NCBI RefSeq assembly: GCF_009730595.1
Contig: NZ_CP046276.1
Coordinates: 1,054,001 to 1,118,000 of the forward strand
Source of the DNA: Spiroplasma tabanidicola
Lineage (GTDB): Bacteria > Bacillota_I > Bacilli_A > Mycoplasmatales > Mycoplasmataceae
Length of the DNA: 64,000 nt
Direction: 5' to 3'
Shown: positions 13,593-23,592 of the stretch, piece by piece
How the letters are laid out: each line of letters begins with the position of its first letter
How positions within the stretch are numbered: position 1 is the first letter of the stretch
Position numbers and translations under genes: made by a program
Notes under the pieces: generated by a model
What the model saw: only the letters and a program-made list of their open reading frames with translations
What the model was told of the DNA's origin: nothing
The model's database searches: none

Positions 13593-14297
13593 TTAAATAT
13601 TTAAACTTTCTAGTTTTTCTAAAATAATTAAATAAATAGCTGTTATATCATCTAAATCTTCTCTAAAACAATCTTTATCTAATTTTCTATTGTTTTGGTC
13701 TCAAAATCTGCAAGTATCAGGACTAATTTCATCACCAAGACAAATATTATTGTCTTTATCTAAACCTAATTCAATTTTAAAGTCTACAACTTTAATATTT
13801 ATTTGTTTAAATAATTCAATTAACAATTGATTAATTTTTAAAGTAACTTTTTTTATTTCTTCTAATTGTTTTACTGTTGCTAAATTCAAAACAACACAAT
13901 GATCATCATTAATTAATGGATCTCCATATGTATCATTTTTATAACAAATTTCAAATATAGGTTTATCAAACGCAGTTCCTTGTTCAATTCCTAATCTTTT
14001 AACAATACTTCCTGCAGCAACATTTCTAATAATTATTTCTAATGGAAACATTTTTAGTTTTTTAACCAAAACATTTTGTTCATCTAAGACTTTTATTGTA
14101 TGAGTTTTAACTCCATTTTTTTCTAAGTATTTAAAAATAATATTTGAGATCTTTGCTGTTAATAATCCTTTTGATTCGTATGATGCTTTTTTTAAACTAT
14201 TAAAAGCTGTAACATCATTTTTAAAAAATATTTTTAATTCATTTTCATTTTTTGTACTATAACAAATTTTAGATTTTCCTTCGTATAACTTTTCCAT
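13593..14297 (-). CDS. purC: SAICAR synthetase
   Basis: Phosphoribosylaminoimidazole-succinocarboxamide synthase, 234 residues, standard for the short bacterial form. The start EKLYEGKSKICY and the segments EIIIRNVAAGSI and GLDKDNNICLGDEISPDTCR are characteristic. One UGA-Trp codon follows in the C-terminal part. Its ATG directly abuts the purL stop (TAAATG), and the site AAAGGAG lies within the purL end. Confidence 0.97.
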
Positions 14298-17200
14298 TTA
14301 TTTATCTCCTTTATTATTTTTTAAAAAGTAATTTATAGCGCTACTAAATATATCTTGATTTTTATCACCATAAATATTTTTACAAATGTCTGTTCCAAAT
14401 CTCTCACTGTGTCCCATTTTACCTAAGACTAATCCACATTTAGAAACTATTCCTTCAATGTTGTAATAAGATCCGTTTGGATTGTTTTCTTTATTTATAT
14501 ATTCAAAAGCAATTTGGTTATTTTCAACTAGTTCTTTATATTTTTTTTCATTTACTGCAAATCTGCCTTCTCCATGTGATACAGGAATATTATTTATTTG
14601 ATTAAATTTTAAATCCTGAGTTCATGGTGAAGTTGTGTTTACTACTTTGCAATTTACATATTTTGCAATATGTCTATTAATATCATTTTTAATTAATGAT
14701 GGATCTGACTCAGATAAGTTATGTGTCTCACTATCTATAAGAATACCTGCTTTGATTAATGCTTGAAATCCATTACATATTCCTAAAATTAATTTTTTTT
14801 GTTTTAAAAATTCACTCAAAGCATTTTTTATTTTTTTGTTTCTTATAACATTTGCAATATATTTACCACTTCCATCAGGTTCATCTCCTAGGCTAAATCC
14901 TCCTGGAATAACAAATATATGTGAATCTTTTATCTTATCTGCTAAAATATTAATCGATTCATTTAATTTTTCATTGTTTAAGTTTTTAAAAATAAACTCT
15001 TCACATTCTACATTATTTCGTTTAAAAGCTTTTTTGATATCATACTCACAATTAGTTCCTGGAAAAATAGCTAATAAAACTTTTACTTTATCAACATTAT
15101 CTGAGTAAAAATTTTTGTTTTCAACTTTTTGTTTTATCTCTATTGGTATAGGATATTCTTTCAAACTATTTGGATATATTTTTTCGATTGGTTTTAAATA
15201 GTTTTTCAAAATAATATTTCTATCTAATTCAATTCCGTTAATTTTTAAGATTTTATTAGTTTTTCCTAATGAAACTAAATTTTTATTTTTTATTTCTTCT
15301 TTACTTTCAAAAATTATTGATCCATAAATTGGTTCTAAAATATTTAAATCAGTATTAACATCAAATCCTAAACCATTTCCTAAACTCATTTTAACTAAAG
15401 CTTCTAATATTCCACCTTGTTGAATTGCAAATGCTGATAATACTTTTTTTTCTTTAATTAAACTCTCATAAAAAATATAGTTATCGTTTAATTTTTTATA
15501 ATCTGGATAGTTATTTATTAATTCATGTTTCAATAAATAAATATGATTATTTTCATTTTTAAAATCAGTTGAAACTATATCACAAGTTTTTGCAGTTGTT
15601 AATGCGAAACTGACTAATGTTGGAGGCACATTCAAACTTTCATATGTTCCACTCATACTATCTTTTCCGCCAATTGCTGGAGTATTTAGTTCTTTTTGAG
15701 CAATTAATGATCCAAGTAATGCAAGTAAAGGTTTTCCTCATTTAACATTATCTTTATTAAGTCTTTCAAAATATTCTTGAAAAGTTAATTTAATTTTTTC
15801 TTTGCTTCCTCCAGCTGCAATTATTTTTGTTACACTTTCAATTACAGCAAGCATTGAACCAATAAATATATTTTTTTCAAATAAGTAAGGATTATAACCA
15901 TAACTCATTAATGTACAAATGTTTTCATTTTCTTTAATTGGTATTTTTTGACAACTTACTTGACTTTCTGATAATTGATTTAAACCTCCATAAGGAGCTA
16001 GCACTGTTGTACTTCCAATTGAAAAGTCAAACATTTCAATCATTTCTTTTTGAGACATTATATTTAAATTACTAAAATAATTTTCTAAAAATTCTTTTTT
16101 TAATTCATTTTTGTTTTCAAAACTTAAATCTTGTAAATAATCTGTTGCAAACATTACATCAATTTGATTTGTTATTCCTCCAGAGTTAATAAAGTCTCTG
16201 TCTAAATCTACTATTTTATTTTTATTATATGTTACTTCAAATTTATTTTTATCTGTAACTTCTCCAATTTTTACTGCATATAAATTTTCTTTATTTGCTT
16301 CTTCAATAAATAATTGTACTGATTCTTTTTTAATAACCACAACCATTCTTTCTTGTGATTCTGATATTAAAATCTCTTTACCGGTTAGTCCAACATATTT
16401 TAAATGAACATCATCAAGAGTTAAACTTACACCGTTAGCAAGTTCACCAGCTCCTACTCCAATTCCTCCAGCTCCTAAATCATTTGCTTTTTTAATTAAC
16501 TTAGAAACTATTGGTTTTGAAAATAATCTTTGTAACTTTCTTTCTTCAACAGGATTTCCTTTTTGAACTTCACTATAGGAATTTTTCATTGAGTTTTTAT
16601 CTAAATTTTTTGATGAACCAGTTGCTCCACCAATTCCATCTTTGCCAGTTGCTCCACCAACTAAAACTATAATGTCACCAGCTTCAGGTTTTTGTCTAAC
16701 TAAATTTTCTAACTTAGTAACACCAACTACTGCACCGATTTCTAAACGCTTAGCTTTATAACCTTCATGATAAATTTCTTTTACTAAGGTTGTTGCCATA
16801 CCAATTTGATTTCCATAACTTGAAAATCCTTCTGCAGCAACTTTTGAAATTTTTGATTGAGGCAATTTATTAGGTAAAGTATCTTTTATGTTTTCTAAAA
16901 TATTTCCTGCACCAGTTACTCTTAATCCCTGATAAACATATGCTCTACCAGATAAAGGATCTCTTATAGCACCCCCAAGACAAGTTGATGCTCCTCCAAA
17001 TGGTTCAATTTCTGTTGGATGATTATGTGTTTCGTTTTTAAATTGTACTAAACATTTTGTATCTTTTAAATCAATAAATATTGATGCCGCATTTATTTCT
17101 TCTGATACTTCAATATCTTTACAAATATTATTTTTTATAACATGTTTAACATAACTTGTTGCAATATTCATTAAAGTCATATTTTTTTTAGTACTAATTT

Positions 17201-17957
17201 CTTTATAAAAATTTATTGCTTCATTTATTTTATTTTTATTTTCTTCACTAATATTTTTATCAAAATTTATATTATTAATTATAGTTTCAAAAGTTTTATG
17301 TCTACAATGATCACTTCAATATGTATCAATTAAAAATACTTCTGCTTCAGTTGGATTTCTTTTTAAACTTTCTTTGAAATAATTTATACAAAATTCAAAA
17401 TCTTCAAAACTCATTGCAAGACTTAATTGTTCATATAAATCTTTTATTAAGTTATTTGCTATATCGATTTCTTTAACTTCATATTGATTAGAACTATTAT
17501 TATTGTTTTGTAAATAGTCATAATCTAAATTTATTTCAAAAGCTTCGATTGGATTTATTAAATAACTTTTAATATTAACTAATTCATCTTCACCAACACT
17601 TTTATCTAACACATACAATTTAAAATGTTTTATTTTAACTTTTTTAAATAACAATAAGTTTACACATTCACTTGCGCTTTCTTCTCTTGTATTATATTGA
17701 CTATCAAATATTTTTACACAAAAATACTTTTTATTATTTAAATCAATTTCTTCTAAATACTCATCTGTATTTATTTCTGCTAAAACATTATTTACAATAA
17801 TTTCTTTTTCTTCTTTTTTTACATCAAAAATGTCATACACGTTATAAACTTTTAAGAAATCTAAACTTAAATTCAAACTTGATTGAATTTCATTTTTTAA
17901 ATTATTTGATTCAACATCAAACTCAGTTTTTTTACTTATAAATATTCTATTATTCAT
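14298..17957 (-). CDS. purL: FGAM synthase, single-chain PurL-PurQ fusion
   Basis: A 1219-residue single-polypeptide FGAM synthase: a PurS-like N-terminal region, the ATP-binding synthetase halves (FKNETHNHPTEIEPFGGAST, GGIGVGAGELANG) and a C-terminal class I glutaminase with FPGTNCEYD, the catalytic Cys in ILGICNGFQAL and a His in HGEGRFA. This replaces the separate purS, purQ and short purL of Bacillus. Three or more UGA codons read as Trp. The start overlaps the purK 3' end by 8 nt. Confidence 0.96.
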
Positions 17958-19032
17958 TTTTTTCCTCCAACTTATTTAGAGCAGATTGATAATCTTTCAA
18001 TAAATTTTTTTTATTTTTATTTATTATGTTTATATGCCCCATTTTTCTTTTATCTATAGCTTCACTTTTTTTATAATCAAACTTGATTATGTTTTGAATA
18101 TCAAACTCTTTATAAATATTTTTCCCTAATAAATTTATCATTATTGTTTTATAAATTAACTTAGGTTTAATAATTTTTTTACCAGTAACAGCTAAGATAT
18201 GATTTCTAAATTGACTTACATTACAACCATTTATTGTATAATGTCCAGTGTTATGAACTCGTGGTGCCATTTCGTTAAAAAATAATTTTTTATCTTTTAC
18301 AAAAAATTCAAAAGCAATAGTTCCTACTATATTTTCTTTTTGTAAAATATTTTTTATTAACCGTTTTGTTCTTTTATCAACAAAACTTTTTTTAGTTAAA
18401 ACTTTTGAAGTCATTAAGATTCCATCTTTATGTTCATTAATTGGAGTTGGAAAAAAATATATTTGATTAAAAATACTTCTTGTAACTATTAAACTTGTTT
18501 CAAAATCAAAATTACAAAGTTCTTCAATTATAAAATCAATATTATTAAAATCTAAAAACTCATAATCTTTTTTTTCTTTTATTAAATATTGTCCTTTTCC
18601 GTCATATCCACCAGTATTTGTTTTTAATATAAAAGGATAATTTAATTTATTATTATTAATTAGTTCACTTATTTCATCTGAATTTTTTATTTTAAAGAAA
18701 TTAACTGTTGTTAAACCATAACTAGATGCAAAGTTTTTTTCTTTAAAACGGTTTTTAGATACACTTAAAAAATTTAAACTTGGATTGATTGAATTTTTAT
18801 GCTCTTTTAAAACTTCAAAATCAATATTTTCAAATTCATATGTTATAGTTTCAGTTTTATCAAATAAATTTTTAACAGCTTCTTTATCATTGTAATTGCT
18901 ATTTAAAATTTCAACCTCAAGATCCAAACAACTATTATTTTTATTTGGTTCTAAAACAACAAACTCATTTTCCTTAGAAGATTCAATTAACATTCTTGCT
19001 AATTGTCCTCCACCAATCAATCCAACTTTCAT
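17950..19032 (-). CDS. purK: N5-CAIR synthetase (ATP-grasp)
   Basis: Converts AIR, bicarbonate and ATP to N5-CAIR, which PurE then isomerises. It has 360 residues. The start MKVGLIGGGQLARMLI is diagnostic; later ATP-grasp motifs include KTNTGGYDGKGQY and FNEMAPRVHNTGH. It starts 1 nt after purE, and its end overlaps the purL start. Confidence 0.97.
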   Translation of the reverse strand: MKVGLIGGGQLARMLIESSKENEFVVLEPNKNNSCLDLEVEILNSNYNDKEAVKNLFDKTETITYEFENIDFEVLKEHKNSINPSLNFLSVSKNRFKEKNFASSYGLTTVNFFKIKNSDEISELINNNKLNYPFILKTNTGGYDGKGQYLIKEKKDYEFLDFNNIDFIIEELCNFDFETSLIVTRSIFNQIYFFPTPINEHKDGILMTSKVLTKKSFVDKRTKRLIKNILQKENIVGTIAFEFFVKDKKLFFNEMAPRVHNTGHYTINGCNVSQFRNHILAVTGKKIIKPKLIYKTIMINLLGKNIYKEFDIQNIIKFDYKKSEAIDKRKMGHINIINKNKKNLLKDYQSALNKLEEKNE

Positions 19033-19033
19033 C

Positions 19034-19513
19034 TTAATCTACCTCTATCTCTAAAACTTCTTGAGTTTGATTATTAATGAAAGCTTCTAAATTTTTTTTA
19101 ACTTCAACATTATATAATGAAATAATTCTTGCACAAAATAAGGCCGCATTTTTTGCACCACTATCACCAATAGCCATTGTTGCAACAGGAACTCCACTAG
19201 GCATTTGAACAATTGAAAGTAACGAATCAATTCCATTTAGATTTCTAGATTTAACCGGAACTCCGATTACAGGCAAAATTGTCATGCTCGCAACCATCCC
19301 TGGTAAATGAGCACTTCCTCCTGCCGCTGCAATAATAGCATCATAATTTTCATGTGCTTTTTTTGCATAACTAAATAATAGATCTGGAGTCCTATGAGCA
19401 GAAACTACTTGTAGATCATAATCTATCCTTAGATTTTTTAAAATATCAATTGCTGGTTCAAGAGTTGTTTTATCGCTAATTGATCCCATTATTATCCCGA
19501 TTTTATTCTTCAT
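19034..19513 (-). CDS. purE: N5-CAIR mutase
   Basis: Class I PurE, 159 residues, first gene of the operon. Motifs IGIIMGSISD, SAHRTPD and AAAGGSAHLPGMVAS form the CAIR-binding site. I prefer the ATG at 19513 because GGAAAGG lies 7 nt upstream; an in-frame TTG five codons earlier overlaps that ribosome site and is a poorer start. Expression should be set by the guanine riboswitch and terminator directly upstream. Confidence 0.96.
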   Translation of the reverse strand: MKNKIGIIMGSISDKTTLEPAIDILKNLRIDYDLQVVSAHRTPDLLFSYAKKAHENYDAIIAAAGGSAHLPGMVASMTILPVIGVPVKSRNLNGIDSLLSIVQMPSGVPVATMAIGDSGAKNAALFCARIISLYNVEVKKNLEAFINNQTQEVLEIEVD

Positions 19514-19530
19514 AAATGACCTTTCCAAAT

Positions 19531-19560
19531 AAAAAGACTCCTACATTACAAAAGGAGCCT
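19531..19560 (-). terminator. Riboswitch expression-platform terminator
   Basis: On the minus strand AGGCTCC and GGAGTCT pair across a 12-nt loop and are followed by a run of five T. It sits between the guanine aptamer and the purE ribosome site, so guanine binding would be expected to favour this terminator and switch off the pur operon. Confidence 0.85.
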
Positions 19561-19588
19561 ACAACAAAAAATGCAATATGTCATATGC

Positions 19589-19659
19589 TCATTTTATAGA
19601 CAATAATTTACGGTTATTTGTAGAAACGTTCGACCATATTACGAACTTATATAAAATGA
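19589..19659 (-). promoter_or_regulatory. Guanine riboswitch aptamer
   Basis: Read on the minus strand. P1 pairs TCATTTTATA with TATAAAATGA (10 bp). P2 is GTTCG/CGAAC with loop TAATATGG. J2/3 is GTTTCTAC. P3 (AATAA/TTATT) has loop CCGTAAA. J3/1 contains TCTATA with C at the specificity position (C74). Loops and J2/3 match the canonical guanine class (xpt-type) rather than the adenine (U74) or the 2'-deoxyguanosine variants known in Mesoplasma. It controls the downstream pur operon through the terminator at 19531-19560. Confidence 0.93.
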
Positions 19660-19669
19660 TTACAAATTT

Positions 19670-19675
19670 ATTATA
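19670..19675 (-). promoter_or_regulatory. Extended -10 promoter of the pur operon
   Basis: Minus strand TGCTATAAT gives an extended -10 (TG-n-TATAAT). It is positioned so that transcription would start a few bases before the riboswitch P1 helix. No good -35 hexamer is visible. Confidence 0.6.
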
Positions 19676-19742
19676 GCATAAGATTTTTGACCTAATTAAG
19701 TATTAAAAAATACTTATTTACACAAAAAAATCATAAATACAC

Positions 19743-19773
19743 TTGCCTTAACCTTAGGTTAATGTTGTATATT
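19743..19773 (+). promoter_or_regulatory. MerR-type promoter for the DUF3737 operon
   Basis: A -35 TTGCCT and -10 TATATT are separated by a 19-bp spacer that is longer than normal. The inverted repeat TTAACC-TTA-GGTTAA (19748-19762) covers the spacer start. This is the architecture of promoters remodelled by MerR-family activators. No MerR gene is in this window. Between here and the riboswitch (19660-19742) I see only the divergent pur promoter. Confidence 0.6.
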
Positions 19774-19817
19774 TATAACTAGATATGAAGTATTAAAAAA
19801 ATATCTAAAGGAGTAAA

Positions 19818-20673
19818 ATGGAAAATTTAGATCAATTATATTTTAATGGTGAAAGAGATTTATTCAAAAAGAAAGATTTAATAATAAACAAATGATTTTT
19901 TGAAAAAGGAGAGTCACCTTTAAAAGAATCAAGAAATATTGAAGTAAATGACAGTATTTTTAAATGAAAATATGTATTGTGATATGCAAAAGACATAAAA
20001 ATACAAAATTCTGTACTATACGAAACAGCAAGATCAAGTATTTGATATACAAATAATATTGTTATAAAAGACACAATCATTGAAGCACCAAAAGTTTTTA
20101 GAAGATCAACAAACATAAGTTTAAATAACGTACAAATGCCTAATGCAGCAGAAACTTTTTGAAACTGTGCTGAAATAATAATAAAAGATAGCCAAGTTAA
20201 AGGTGATTATTTTGGAATGAATTCAACAAATATTACAATCAATAATATTTCATTAACTGGTAATTATGCTTTTGATGGAGCCAAAAATATAACAATTAAA
20301 AACTCTAGACTGGTTTCAAAAGATGCATTTTGAAATTGTGAAAATGTTACAATAAAAAATTGTACTATTTTTGGAGAATATATTGGCTGAAACTCAAAGA
20401 ATGTAAAATTTAAAAACTGCACAATTGAAAGTGAACAAGGTTTTTGTTATATGGATGATGTAGTATTAAAAATTGTAATATTATAAAAACAGATTTAGCT
20501 TTTGAATATTCAACAGTAAATGCACAAATCAATACAAATATAGAGAGCATTAAGAATCCATTTCTGGCAAATATCAAAATTAATGGAGCAACAAAAATAA
20601 TTTAGATGACAAGGAAATTGATAAAACTAAAATAAATATTTTTACAAACGGAGAAAAAATCAATGTTTTATAA
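19818..20673 (+). pseudogene. DUF3737 beta-helix-like protein, frameshifted
   Basis: The first 222 codons (to a stop at 20486) match the DUF3737 family of repetitive beta-helix-like proteins: YFNGERDLF, GESPLKES, then KDAFWNCENV and GEYIGWNSKNV repeats. The family continues for about 60 more residues, and that continuation is present in other frames: one base is missing in the A run at 20468-20472 (NCNIIKTDLAFEYSTV follows) and another at the TTT at 20601-20603 (DDKEIDKTK follows). A further change near 20555 is possible. The ribosome site AAAGGAG is intact. It is either a recent pseudogene or has sequencing errors. Function of the family is unknown. Confidence 0.75.
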
Positions 20674-21831
20674 AATTGTGAATAGAAGAAATTCTAATTC
20701 TTATAAATGAGATATCAAAGAAAATGAAATACCAATGTCTTTAGCTGATATGGATTTTAAAACAGCACCTTTAATTAAAAAAGCAATAAAAAAAAGAATT
20801 AAACAAGATGCTTTTGGATATTCAACTATACCTAACTCTTTTAAAAAAGCTGTTAAAACCTGATGATTGAAATATTTAACTGAGATTTTGATGAAAATGA
20901 TGTTTTATTTTGCACTGGAGTTGTTCCTGCTATTTCTTCTATTGTTAGAAAATTACTAAAAGATAATGAAAATGTAGTAATGCTAACTCCAATTTATAAT
21001 ATTTTTTTAACTCAGTATACAACAATAATAAAGTAGCCTTAACAAGTGATTTAATTTATAAAAATGATGAATACTCAATTGATTTCAATGATTTAGAACA
21101 AAAACTAGCTAATAGCAAGGCTAAATTACTTATATTATGTAATCCGCATAATCCAATTGGTAAAGTATGAGATAAAGAAACATTAGAAAAAATTGGAGAA
21201 TTATGTTTAAAACATAACGTAACAATATTAAGTGATGAAATACATTGCGATATAACTTATAAAAAAAATAAATATATTCCAATGGCATCAGTTAGTGATA
21301 AAATTGCAAACATAATAATAACGTGTGTTTCAATGTCTAAAGCTTTTAATTTAACAGGATTGCAATCTTCAGCGATCATAATTAAAAATGAAGAAATTAA
21401 AAAAAGTAGAAAGAGCAATAAACACAGATGAAGTAGCAGAACCAAATATTTTAGCTATACAAGCTTTTGAAGCTGCAACAAAATCAAAAGCGTGACTAGA
21501 TAAGCTCTTAAATTATTTAAGCATAAATAAACATTTAATAATAAAACAACTTAATTTACATATACCTGAAATTAAAATTATAAAATCAAATGCTACCTAT
21601 TTAATTTGATTAGATTGTAAAAATATATGCGATGATTCATCAGTATTATGTAATTATATAAAAGAAAAAACTGGTTTAATTTTAACTCCTGGAGAAGTTT
21701 TTAAAGGCAATGGAAAACAATTTATTAGATGAAATTTTGCTTGCTCTAAAAAACTTTTAAAAATGGCTATTAAAAAATTTATTTCTGCAATTAAAGATTT
21801 TAAAAGTTATAATTTAAAAAAGGAAAAATAA
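20663..21831 (+). pseudogene. PatB/MalY-type C-S beta-lyase (aminotransferase I/II fold), frameshifted
   Basis: A PLP-dependent cystathionine beta-lyase/aminotransferase homologue of about 388 residues if repaired. Family features: PMSLADMDF near the N terminus, FCTGVVPAIS, CNPHNPIGKVW, ILSDEIHCDI, SMSKAFNLTGLQ (PLP lysine) and FACS near the end. Three frame breaks, all in homopolymers: a T lost at 20875-20877, a T lost at 21002-21008, and one extra A (or two lost) at 21399-21405. The ATG overlaps the DUF3737 gene end and has GGAG upstream. If truly broken, the cell lacks this lyase; if the breaks are artefacts it is a normal gene. Confidence 0.8.
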
Positions 21832-21834
21832 ACT

Positions 21835-22497
21835 ATGTTTTTAGAAGTAATAGCAAAAAATATCAAGGATGTGATAGATATAAATAAAACCAAAGCAGAT
21901 AGAATTGAATTATGTAAGGATTTAGAAGTTGGTGGATTAACTCCAGATTATGAAATAATAAAACAAGCCGCTGAGATATCTAAGTTACCAATTAATGTAA
22001 TTGTAAGACCAACATCAAGAGGCTTTGTTTATACAAAACAAGAAAGAAAACAAATTTTTAATGATATAAGATTTATAAAAACAACAAAGGCAAATGGAAT
22101 TGTTTTTGGAGCATTAAATAAAAGAAATAAAATTAATACTAAACTTTTAAAAAAAGTATTAAAGAAAAAAGGAAATTTAAAAATAACTTTTCATAAAGCT
22201 TTTGATGAATTAGAAGATTTAAAATTTAACTACATTTTATTAGATAGATTAAAAATAGATACAGTTCTAACAGCAGGCGGGCGCAATATTGACCAAGGAA
22301 TTGATGTGATAAAAGAACTTATTAAATTAAACAAAAAAACAATTATATTAATAGGAGGAGGCGTGAATTTAAACAATATCTCATATCTTTCTAAGTTGTC
22401 AAATAATATACACATCGGAAGGTTAGCTAGACATGAAGGCCAGTGAATTTATAAAATTAATACAAAATTAGTAAACAAAATAAAAGCTTCTTTTTAA
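21835..22497 (+). CDS. cutC: CutC family protein (TIM barrel)
   Basis: A 220-residue CutC homologue, historically called a copper homeostasis protein but of uncertain biochemical role. Motifs ADRIELCKDLEVGGLTPDY, VIVRPTSRGFVYT, KITFHKAFDE and VLTAGG are family hallmarks. A UGA-Trp codon precedes the last 16 residues. It is third in the DUF3737-PatB-CutC cluster, 3 nt after the lyase stop, with AAGGA as ribosome site. Confidence 0.9.
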
Positions 22498-22510
22498 GAA
22501 GTTTTTATTT
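22484..22510. terminator. Bidirectional terminator between cutC and the ABC lipoprotein gene
   Basis: AAGCTTCTT and AAGAAGTTT pair (9 bp with one G-U) across a 3-nt loop and are flanked by A and T runs. It lies between two convergent genes and overlaps the cutC stop. Confidence 0.85.
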
Positions 22511-22516
22511 TGTTTA

Positions 22517-23578
22517 CTAAGCTTTTGGAGCTTCGTTTTTTGGATATAATACTGATGCTTCAACTTCAGTTGATTTATCAAAAGTTTTTGCAGCAGCACC
22601 TTCTGCTTTAATTAATTCAATAGCTTTATCGATTGCTGCTTGTACTATTTTTGAGTATTCTTGTTTTACAGTTAGATAAATATGATTTCTTTCTGTTTCA
22701 GATCATGAGTCAACTTCTTTTGCAACATCATCTGACCCATCAAATCCAACAATAAATCCAGCTGGTTTATCATCTACTGTTGAACTAAATCATTTTTTCA
22801 TATCTGTATTTAAATCAATAGCTTTTTTCATACCTAAAGCCATTGGATCATTTCCCGCTCAAATTACATGAGCATTTTTAGCAGAATCTGAACCACTTCA
22901 TTCATTTGTTAAAACATTTCCTGCTGCATCTCCTGTATTTTCGTTTCCTGTTGCAACACTACCTTGTTTATAATCTGATCCAGGTTTATTAATAATTTGT
23001 ATTCATTCTTGATTTTCTAGTACAAAACCTTTGAATCTTTTTTGTTCTGCATCATTATCTTGATTTGATCACATTGCATAAACTTTAACTTTTTTACCTT
23101 TATTTGAATCACTTGGATCTTCTCCATAAATTTTATTATAAATTTTTTTAAACATTAAAGAACTTGCTTTTGTTTGTTCAGAAACAAATCCAGCAGCTCC
23201 TCTTTCTCCAACAGAAGAATCATATTCAGTGTCGATGTTGATTATTGGAATGTCTTTTTCTAAAGCAGGTTTAATAGCATTATTATTTTTAACGTTTGCT
23301 GGGTTAATTATTATTGCTTTATCTCCTTTTGTCATTGAATCTTTAACATTAGTTTGATCTGTTGCGCCACTTATGTCTGCTTTTGAGTCATATGTATTTA
23401 GTGTATAACCTTTTTCTTTTGCATAATCTTTTCCTGCAGCCATCATATTTTTAAAATAGTCATTGTTAAAATTTGATATTAATAATCCTAATGAATCACC
23501 TTTATTACAAGCCACAATTGATGACCCTGATGATACTAATATACTAGCTCCTGCTATAAATGATAATAATTTTTTCAT
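22517..23578 (-). CDS. Sugar ABC transporter substrate-binding lipoprotein (RbsB-like)
   Basis: A 353-residue periplasmic-binding-protein type 1 homologue anchored as a lipoprotein: signal peptide with lipobox around SSIVAC (Cys24). The mature part follows the ribose/galactose-binding pattern (LGLLISNFNNDYFKNMMAAGKDYA, then IIINPANV and IVGFDGSDDVA). Several UGA-Trp codons. It is last of the three importer genes, 14 nt after the permease stop, with AAGGAG. The exact sugar cannot be read from sequence. Confidence 0.9.
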
Positions 23579-23592
23579 ACTCTATTCTCCTT

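Noticed and set aside
14298-17957. Separate purQ and purL genes
   Set aside because: The glutaminase and synthetase parts are in one frame interrupted only by TGA codons, giving a fused 1219-residue enzyme.
19589-19659. A 2'-deoxyguanosine or adenine riboswitch variant
   Set aside because: Loop L2, loop L3 and J2/3 match the guanine consensus and the specificity base is C; the deoxyguanosine class has an altered J2/3 and the adenine class has U there.
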